From NCBI GenBank assembly GCA_002350705.1, contig DEFH01000031.1:1-11659 (forward strand): 11,659 nt of DNA. The letters are read 5' to 3'. Made by a program: the position numbers and the translations under genes. Below are positions 6,989 to 11,659 of this stretch, in pieces. Below the pieces are notes generated by a model, which was given only the letters and a program-made list of their open reading frames with translations, had not been told where the DNA came from and did not search any database. How positions within the stretch are numbered: the first letter of the stretch is position 1; the number at the start of each line of letters is the position of its first letter. The stretch is from Ruminococcaceae bacterium UBA2857. Its GTDB lineage: Bacteria; Bacillota; Clostridia; Oscillospirales; Acutalibacteraceae.

Positions 6989-7573
6989 TCACCTCTTTAT
7001 CATGAATAGCCCGGCAAGCAGGATTCCGGCTGCCAGTGTGAGAACGGATGTGATCCAGATATGCGGCAATATGGAATAAGGCTGTATACTGCTGGCAGCC
7101 TGACGGAGAGCGGCAATGGTGGTGGGAATCAACTGAACGGAAGCGGTATTGATAATAACAAACATGACCATACTGTTATTGGGGGAGGTTCTGAGAGAAT
7201 TGGTTTTCTGCATTTCCCTCATGGCAGCCAGTCCGAAAGGGGTGGCTGCATTGCCCAGACCAAGCAGATTGGCAGTGATATTGGCACTCACGGCACGCAT
7301 GGCAGGACTGTCTTTGTCGTAATCGGGCATGAGCTTTGCCAGCACGGGAGAAAACAGCTTTGCGGCAGAGGAAGTCAGACCGCCTTTGTCAGCGATTTTC
7401 ATAAGACCTGTCCAAAGGCACATCACGCCTGCCATAGACAGAAGAAGCTGTATCGCCCTGTCTGCTCCGTCAAGAGCCGCTTTGGAAAGCTGTTCCATGT
7501 GACCCGTACACAAGGCACAGAAAAAGCTGGCGGCAATCATGCCAAACCATAAATAACTTAACAAAAGTACCAT
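6989..7573 (-). CDS. spmA: Spore maturation protein A (SpmA)
   Basis: A 194-aa membrane protein, partner of SpmB in spore core dehydration. The diagnostic motif NITANLLGLGNAATPFGLAAM is at 98-118, followed by a membrane segment (136-152) and a C-terminal one (172-191). GADRAIQLLLSMAGVMCLWTGLMKIA (36-61) is also typical. The start is uncertain. The ATG at 7573-7571 directly abuts its AAAGGA sequence with no spacer, whereas the in-frame TTG at 7564-7562 lies 9 nt from it and would give an N-terminus LSYLWFGMI. The TTG is therefore a good alternative, three residues shorter. I found no clear promoter upstream, and no sporulation-sigma match I would defend. Confidence 0.94.
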   Translation of the reverse strand: MVLLLSYLWFGMIAASFFCALCTGHMEQLSKAALDGADRAIQLLLSMAGVMCLWTGLMKIADKGGLTSSAAKLFSPVLAKLMPDYDKDSPAMRAVSANITANLLGLGNAATPFGLAAMREMQKTNSLRTSPNNSMVMFVIINTASVQLIPTTIAALRQAASSIQPYSILPHIWITSVLTLAAGILLAGLFMIKR

Positions 7574-7668
7574 TCCTTTCTAAAAAAATATAACTCATAA
7601 AATATATCTGTTTTCAGGCGTAAAAATCGTTAAAATGTCACAATTATACAATTTTGAAAGGAGGGAAA

Positions 7669-7794
7669 ATGTTGGAATCATTTACATTTGAAACGAAAAC
7701 AGCGGAATTTGTCGAAGATTCGGGAATGATGACGGTGAATTCCCGTGATGAGTCAAAAAGCATTGTGAGACAAAAAAATGCTATTTTTTACTAA
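7669..7794 (+). CDS. Unrecognised small protein, 41 aa
   Basis: An ATG at 7669 follows a near-perfect Shine-Dalgarno, AAAGGAGG (7657-7664), with 4 nt spacing. It opens 41 codons ending in TAA at 7792-7794. The product starts MLESFTFETKTAEFVEDSG and continues with a basic, polar second half (RDESKSIVRQKNAIF). The first half is acidic. It has no hydrophobic membrane stretch, no signal peptide and no cysteines. I do not recognise it. It lies divergent from spmA, and its stop is 6 nt before the -35 box of the abrB-like gene. No good promoter is visible in the roughly 95 nt upstream, only a TATACA-like box at 7645. It could be a real small protein, a leader peptide or a gene remnant. Confidence 0.5.
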   Translation: MLESFTFETKTAEFVEDSGMMTVNSRDESKSIVRQKNAIFY

Positions 7795-7800
7795 AATCTA

Positions 7801-7829
7801 TTGACTTTTTGTCAAACGGACAGTATCAT
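7801..7829 (+). promoter_or_regulatory. Promoter of the AbrB-like gene with inverted repeat at -35
   Basis: TTGACT (7801-7806), a 17-nt spacer and TATCAT (7824-7829) make a good sigma-A promoter. Transcription would start near 7836, leaving a leader of about 40 nt. The -35 box is half of a 5-bp inverted repeat, TTGAC-N5-GTCAA (7801-7815). This could be an operator, for example for autoregulation, but five base pairs with a T-run loop is weak evidence. Confidence 0.75.
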
Positions 7830-7876
7830 AATAATTAAGAATGTTTCTTGAAAATTTTTAACGGAGGTGTCTCGAT

Positions 7877-8122
7877 ATGAGAGCAATCGGTTGTGTCAGA
7901 CAAATTGACAAATTGGGAAGGCTTGTTTTACCGTCGGATATACGCAAAGCACTGGATTTGAAGAACGGTGTGGATTCCGTAGAGTTTTTTATGGATAACG
8001 ACAGCGTGATTATCAAAAAGTATCGATTGACCTGTATTTTCTGCCAGTCGGATGAGAATCTGATCAGCTATAAAAATCAGGCAGTGTGCCGTAATTGTAT
8101 GGAAGAGCTGAAAAAAAGCTGA
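7877..8122 (+). CDS. AbrB/SpoVT-family transcriptional regulator with zinc-ribbon-like tail
   Basis: An 81-aa DNA-binding protein. Residues 1-50 form a swapped-hairpin AbrB domain: MRAIGCVRQIDKLGRLVLPSDIRKAL parallels the Bacillus AbrB start TGIVRKVDELGRVVIP, and SVIIKKY closes the domain. The C-terminal part (51-81) differs from Bacillus AbrB. It is short and carries C53-x2-C56 and C71-x2-C74, 14 residues apart, the layout of a small zinc ribbon. Such proteins act as transition-state or sporulation-timing regulators. The direct targets here are unknown. It has GGAGG 9 nt before the ATG, its own promoter and its own terminator, so it is monocistronic. Its neighbours are spore genes, which fits a role in stationary-phase control by inference. 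Confidence 0.88.
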   Translation: MRAIGCVRQIDKLGRLVLPSDIRKALDLKNGVDSVEFFMDNDSVIIKKYRLTCIFCQSDENLISYKNQAVCRNCMEELKKS

Positions 8123-8144
8123 ATCTGTGATAAAGAATCATTGC

Positions 8145-8184
8145 AATGCTTTTGTACGGTCAGACCGTATGAAAGCATTTTTTT
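8145..8184 (+). terminator. Intrinsic terminator of the AbrB-like gene
   Basis: The outer stem is AATGCTTT (8145-8152) with AAAGCATT (8172-8179). An internal TG/TG loop separates it from the inner stem TACGGT (8155-8160) with ACCGTA (8164-8169), closed by a 3-nt loop. A run of T follows to 8184. It begins 22 nt after the stop codon. Confidence 0.93.
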
Positions 8185-8194
8185 GTAAAAACGC

Positions 8195-8223
8195 TTGCAA
8201 AAAAACAGGTGATATATTATAGT
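8195..8223 (+). promoter_or_regulatory. Promoter of the methionine/folate gene
   Basis: TTGCAA (8195-8200), a 17-nt spacer and TATAGT (8218-8223) form a sigma-A-like promoter. Transcription would begin near 8230, only about 26 nt before the ATG at 8256. The leader is too short for a SAM, T-box or cobalamin riboswitch. Confidence 0.75.
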
Positions 8224-8255
8224 AAGGTAAAAGTTAAACGAAACGGAGACAGGAT

Positions 8256-10028
8256 ATGAAACTCAGGGAACTTTTGCAACAACATCAGACAGTGACGGCT
8301 GACGGTGCCATGGGAACGTATTTTTCACAACTCACAGGGCAAAGTGCCGAAGGCTGTGAAAAAGCCAATCTGACAGCACCCGATGTGATTCGTCGTATCC
8401 ATCGGGAATACAGACAAGCAGGTGCGGTGCTTCTCAGAACAAATACTTTTTCCGCTAATACCTATTCGCTGAATGTCAGCCGTGAAGAACTGAAAGAAAT
8501 TCTCACAAGAGGCTATGAAATTGCACGGGAGTGTGCACGGGGACAGGCGGTAGTATGTGCGGATGTCAGTGCGATTTATGACAATGAACTGACGGCAGAA
8601 GAAATTTCAGAGGAATATCGTTTCATTGCAGACACGTTTATTGCCTGCGGTGCAAAAACATTCCTTTTTGAGACACTCTCCGAGATAGAACCTGTGTTGC
8701 CTGCAATGAAGTATATTTTGTCAGTGATGCCCGATGCGGAAATTGTGGCTTCGTTCACAGTGCTTCCCGATGGCTGTACACGTTCGGGTGTGTCGGTTCA
8801 TGCCTTGCTGGAAAGTATAGTGCAGTATCAGAATTTGCTGACAGTGGTAGGTTTCAACTGCGGCTGCGGTGCGTCACAGCTGCTGCCTTATGCAGTGCCT
8901 TTCTTCTCTTATATTCAGAAAAACACGGATTTATACACCATGCTGCTGCCAAATTCGGGTTATCCGTCCATTGAGGACAGAAGAACGGTTTTCCATTCAT
9001 CACCGCTGTATTTTGCAGAGCAGACGGCAAGATTTTTGCCTTATGGAATTTCGGTATTGGGCGGCTGCTGTGGTACGGTGCCGGAGAGCATTTCGCTGCT
9101 GAACGGGATGATTTCGGGAAATACGGCAGCTGCGGTCAAAAAAATTCCCGATTTTCCCAAGAAGACAGGTCAGGCTGCGTTTGCTTCCTGTCTGACAGAG
9201 GACAGGTTTATCATTGCAGCGGAGCTGGATCCTCCGAACCATGCGGATTTGTCCAAAATTCTGTCAGCCGCCCGCACATTAAAAGAGGCAGGTGTCAATG
9301 TTATCACTGTATCGGATTCACCGCTTGGTCATGCGAAAATGGATTCGGTTGTATGCTCGGCAAGAATTATGCGTGAAGTGGGAATAGAAGTACTGCCGCA
9401 TCTGTGCTGCCGTGACAAGAATATCAATGCATTGCGTTCGCTGCTGTTAGGGGCACACAGCGAAGGGATCCGTGCAGTGCTTGCGGTAACAGGCGATCAC
9501 ATTGCCGAAACGGACAGAGGTGTTATCAAGCCCGTTTTCAATATGGATTCCACACGTTTTATGGAGCTGATCAGCCGTATGAATGAGGATGTTTTTGCCG
9601 ATTCTCCGATAGCAGTGGGAGGAGCCTATGATCCCGCAAAACGAAAGACGGAATACTCTTTGAAACGGCTTGACAGGAAGCTGTCCAACGGAGCCAAATT
9701 TGTGCTGACGCAGCCTGTTTTTTCGGAAGAAGCAATAGATTCTCTAAAGCAGGCAAGGGCAAAGGGCGTGAAAGTGCTGGCAGGAATTATGCCGCTGGTA
9801 AGTTGGCGGAATGCGAATTTTATGCAGAATGAAGTACCTGGAATGCAGATTCCCGACGAACTGGTGCAGCGATTCCGTTCCGATATGAGCAGAGAAGAAG
9901 CTGCTGAAACAGGTATTCGGGCAGCGGTGGAAATTGCTGAAAAAGTCAGGCCGTATGCAGATGGATTTTATTTTATCACACCGTTTAATCGTGCGGAAAT
10001 CATCAGTCAGATTATCAAACGCTTATAA
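8256..10028 (+). CDS. Bifunctional homocysteine S-methyltransferase / methylenetetrahydrofolate reductase
   Basis: A 590-aa fusion like Bacillus YitJ. The N-terminal half (about 1-290) is a homocysteine-binding TIM barrel, with DGAMGTYF (17-24), RTNTFSANTYSL (61-72) and the zinc ligands C202 (GFNCGCG) plus C271-C272 (GGCCGT). The C-terminal half (about 308-590) is an FAD-dependent MetF reductase. It has AAELDPP (E323), TVSDSPL, LAVTGDH (D414), LTQPVF (Q486) and the end segment GFYFITPFNRAEIISQI. It would reduce 5,10-methylene-THF to 5-methyl-THF and contribute to homocysteine methylation. Cobalamin-binding and activation domains of full MetH are absent, so a separate B12 protein may be needed. 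GGAG precedes the ATG. The gene is monocistronic. Confidence 0.94.
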   Translation: MKLRELLQQHQTVTADGAMGTYFSQLTGQSAEGCEKANLTAPDVIRRIHREYRQAGAVLLRTNTFSANTYSLNVSREELKEILTRGYEIARECARGQAVVCADVSAIYDNELTAEEISEEYRFIADTFIACGAKTFLFETLSEIEPVLPAMKYILSVMPDAEIVASFTVLPDGCTRSGVSVHALLESIVQYQNLLTVVGFNCGCGASQLLPYAVPFFSYIQKNTDLYTMLLPNSGYPSIEDRRTVFHSSPLYFAEQTARFLPYGISVLGGCCGTVPESISLLNGMISGNTAAAVKKIPDFPKKTGQAAFASCLTEDRFIIAAELDPPNHADLSKILSAARTLKEAGVNVITVSDSPLGHAKMDSVVCSARIMREVGIEVLPHLCCRDKNINALRSLLLGAHSEGIRAVLAVTGDHIAETDRGVIKPVFNMDSTRFMELISRMNEDVFADSPIAVGGAYDPAKRKTEYSLKRLDRKLSNGAKFVLTQPVFSEEAIDSLKQARAKGVKVLAGIMPLVSWRNANFMQNEVPGMQIPDELVQRFRSDMSREEAAETGIRAAVEIAEKVRPYADGFYFITPFNRAEIISQIIKRL

Positions 10029-10029
10029 A

Positions 10030-10063
10030 CAAAAGGTGCAGTCATTGCTGACTGCACCTTTTG
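10030..10063. terminator. Bidirectional intrinsic terminator between convergent genes
   Basis: A perfect 15-bp stem (CAAAAGGTGCAGTCA at 10030-10044 with its complement at 10049-10063, loop TTGC) begins one nucleotide after the methionine gene's TAA. It has A-runs on the 5' side and T-runs on the 3' side in both directions, so it can stop transcripts of the methionine gene (+) and of htrA (-). The T-tract (TTTTG) is short, but the stem is very stable. Confidence 0.9.
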
Positions 10064-10142
10064 CAAAAGGAAGGGATAATTAAAAAACAAAAAGAAAGAA
10101 AAGATTTCATTAAGCCAAATTCATATTGAGTATATTATAACA

Positions 10143-10189
10143 TATTTTTTTGATTTTTCAATAGATTTTTGAAAAAATATCAAAAAATA
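10143..10189. repeat. A/T-only long imperfect inverted repeat after htrA
   Basis: Two nested A/T-rich stems pair here. The inner one is TTTTTCAA (10154-10161) with TTGAAAAA (10169-10176). The outer one is TATTTTTTTGA (10143-10153) with TCAAAAAATA (10180-10189), one bulge. It starts 9 nt past the htrA stop on the minus strand and may act as an auxiliary weak terminator or 3'-end structure. The rest of 10064-10198 is A/T-rich and shows no gene. Confidence 0.45.
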
Positions 10190-10198
10190 AAAATTTTT

Positions 10199-11644
10199 TT
10201 ATTCACCGGTGTCTTTCATCAGACGGATGGAAACATCAAAGCTGTAAGGTTTTGTATTTTTTTCGGCAGGGACACGGAACAATGTCAGTGTCACCTCGTC
10301 ATCCGGATGGAATTTGCTCAGTTCGTCAATGAAAGTACTGAAATCCTTGACAGCAATGCCATTGATGGCGGTAATAATATCCTTTTCCCTGACCTGAGTG
10401 GTATACAGAGGACTTTCCGTATTGATTTTGGTAATGACCACACCCTGCGGAACATTGTTGGTTTTGGATTGATAGAGTGTGCAGTTTTGCCCTTCAATGC
10501 CGAGTGTTCCTCTGTCATTGACATAGCCGTATTTGATGAGTTTGTTAATGATTTCAATTACTTGGTTGCTGGGAATGGCAAAGCCCATTCCCTCATAATC
10601 CGTACCAACGAGTTTGATGGTATTCATGCCGATTACCTGTCCTTCCTCGTTGATGAGGGCACCGCCCGAGTTGCCGGGATTGATGGCGGCATCTGTCTGA
10701 ATATATTTGACATAGCCTGCGGAGACGATTCTGTTGAGAGCGGAGACGGTTCCTTTTGTGAGGGAGTTGGAGAATTTGGAGCCGCCCGGATTGCCGATGG
10801 CATAGGCTTCCTGTCCGACATAGAGACCGTCGGAATTGGCAAATTCGGCAGGCGTGAGATTTTGGGCGTCGATTTTGAGAACGGCAAGGTCTGTTTTTTT
10901 GTCAATGCCGATGACAGTGCCCAGATGCTGAGTACCACTGCTGAGCGTGATCATGACACCGGTTTTTTTGCTGTCATCTACCACATGGCTGTTGGTTGCG
11001 ATATAGCCGTCAGCGGTGATAATAATTCCCGAACCCTCGCCGCTCTGGGTAAGAGCAAAATCTGTTCCTGCCTTGTAGGAGGTAATGCATACAATAGAGG
11101 GAGCGGCTTTCTGAAAAGCAGCATTGACAACATTTTTGATTTCTCCGTGAGACTCTTCCAAAGCAGAGATTTGCGGGCCGTTCAGGTCGGCGGTAACATT
11201 GGGAGCCTCCGGAAGCGTCAGGTCGGCAGCATAGGAAGTATCGGAATTGCTGTTGAAAGGAATTTTTTCATCCCGGCTGCTGTCAAGAATAAATGCGATC
11301 CTGCCGTAAGGGGAGTTCATCACCGTAACAATCAGTACCACGGCAGCAACAATCATGAGAGCGGCTGTTCCCCAGAGAAGTGCTTTGATACCATTTCCTC
11401 TTTTGTGTGGAACAGGGGGCTGATAAGGCTGTGAAAAGCCATAAAAATTGGGATAGTAACCGGTAGGGGGAGATTCGGGGGCAGTATAAGGCGGCGTTGG
11501 CTGTGAAGGATAGGGCTGTGAAGGAGAGCTTTGAAACGGGGCAGACTCCTGCACAGGATGTTCCTGTCCGGGCAATGGATTATATTCATCAAATTCATTC
11601 ATGCAAGCAACACTGCTACTCAAAATATGGACAAATATACCCAT
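10199..11644 (-). CDS. Membrane-anchored HtrA/DegP-like serine protease with PDZ domain
   Basis: This 481-aa protein has a cytoplasmic Pro/Tyr/Gln-rich N-terminus (about 20-80, with repeated PSQP and PPY-like words), one transmembrane helix (about 86-109), and a trypsin-like domain outside the membrane (about 168-365). The catalytic triad is H220 in TNSHVV, D252 in KTDLAVL and S326 in GNSGGAL. A C-terminal PDZ domain (about 385-475) includes GVVITKI and DIITAINGI. It should degrade or refold damaged envelope proteins. The start is uncertain. ATG 11644 has AGGA 11 nt upstream but lies inside a palindrome. ATG 11602 (MNEFDEYNPL) looks more natural as protein but has no ribosome binding site. 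No CIRCE or CtsR site was seen in the few bases available upstream. Confidence 0.93.
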   Translation of the reverse strand: MGIFVHILSSSVACMNEFDEYNPLPGQEHPVQESAPFQSSPSQPYPSQPTPPYTAPESPPTGYYPNFYGFSQPYQPPVPHKRGNGIKALLWGTAALMIVAAVVLIVTVMNSPYGRIAFILDSSRDEKIPFNSNSDTSYAADLTLPEAPNVTADLNGPQISALEESHGEIKNVVNAAFQKAAPSIVCITSYKAGTDFALTQSGEGSGIIITADGYIATNSHVVDDSKKTGVMITLSSGTQHLGTVIGIDKKTDLAVLKIDAQNLTPAEFANSDGLYVGQEAYAIGNPGGSKFSNSLTKGTVSALNRIVSAGYVKYIQTDAAINPGNSGGALINEEGQVIGMNTIKLVGTDYEGMGFAIPSNQVIEIINKLIKYGYVNDRGTLGIEGQNCTLYQSKTNNVPQGVVITKINTESPLYTTQVREKDIITAINGIAVKDFSTFIDELSKFHPDDEVTLTLFRVPAEKNTKPYSFDVSIRLMKDTGE

Positions 11645-11650
11645 ATTGAG
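11619..11650 (-). promoter_or_regulatory. Operator-like inverted repeat at the htrA 5' end
   Basis: CTCAAAATATGG (11619-11630) pairs with CCATATTGAG (11641-11650): ten base pairs with a two-base AA bulge and a 10-nt centre. The centre contains TATATT when read on the minus strand. If htrA starts at 11602, the repeat lies in its leader or promoter and could bind a regulator. If it starts at 11644, the initiation codon is inside one arm and would be masked in the folded mRNA. Confidence 0.45.
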
Positions 11651-11659
11651 AAAATTCCT

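Noticed and set aside
7574..7668. Sporulation-sigma promoter for spmA or the small ORF (for example CATAAAAT at 7596 on the plus strand)
   Set aside because: The -10-like word matches a sigma-E pattern loosely, but no partner -35 element is found at the right distance and the region is A/T-rich enough for chance matches.
10064..10198. Small RNA or promoter in the A/T-rich gap between convergent genes (TATTATAAC-like box near 10133)
   Set aside because: Box-like words are expected by chance in such A/T-rich sequence. No -35 partner, ribosome binding site or stable G/C-containing structure accompanies them.
10169..11434. A 421-codon open frame on the plus strand opposite htrA
   Set aside because: It is antisense to a protein with an intact protease triad and PDZ domain. 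The translation has no recognisable domain, and it has no ribosome binding site or promoter. Codon bias of the real gene explains the open frame.
11600..11659. CIRCE or CtsR heat-shock operator upstream of htrA
   Set aside because: The palindrome there has a different sequence from CIRCE (TTAGCACTC-N9-GAGTGCTAA) and from CtsR heptad repeats. Only spacing is similar.

Overview
The window looks like chromosomal DNA of a low-to-medium GC, spore-forming Firmicute of class Clostridia. A Ruminococcus/Oscillospiraceae-type organism is my best guess from protein style, not a database result. The pointers are strong GGAGG-type ribosome binding sites, sigma-A-like promoters with 17-nt spacers, a spmA-spmB pair (spore maturation), an AbrB/SpoVT-type transition-state regulator and a compact type II fatty acid synthesis operon.

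Layout. (1) Positions 75-6292, minus strand: a seven-gene operon in transcription order fabH-fabD-fabG-fabF-accB-fabZ-accC, with gaps of 15-54 nt, driven by a TTGACA-N17-TAGAAT promoter at 6391-6419. It probably continues past position 1, where accD/accA would be expected. (2) Positions 6466-7573, minus strand: spmA-spmB, directly upstream of the fab promoter and with no convincing terminator in between. (3) Positions 7669-8184, plus strand: a 41-codon small ORF with an excellent Shine-Dalgarno, then an 81-aa AbrB-family regulator with a C-terminal CxxC/CxxC zinc-ribbon-like tail, its own promoter and a strong terminator. (4) Positions 8195-10063, plus strand: a monocistronic bifunctional homocysteine methyltransferase/methylenetetrahydrofolate reductase ending in a long hairpin. 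(5) Positions 10199-11644, minus strand: a membrane-anchored HtrA/DegP-like serine protease with a PDZ domain, convergent with the methionine gene.

How it works together. AccB and AccC form the biotin half of acetyl-CoA carboxylase. FabD loads malonate onto ACP, FabH starts chains, FabF elongates, FabG reduces and FabZ dehydrates. ACP and an enoyl-ACP reductase are not in the visible part of the operon. SpmA/SpmB act in spore core dehydration, MetH-N/MetF joins folate one-carbon metabolism to methionine, and the HtrA protein serves extracytoplasmic protein quality control.

I found no CRISPR array, tRNA, rRNA, transposase, phage gene or obvious new multi-gene system. Most of the window is core housekeeping sequence. 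The points worth a second look are small: the 41-codon ORF, a hairpin spanning the fabD/fabG junction, a 14-codon ORF ending on the fabF start, and an operator-like palindrome over the possible htrA start.
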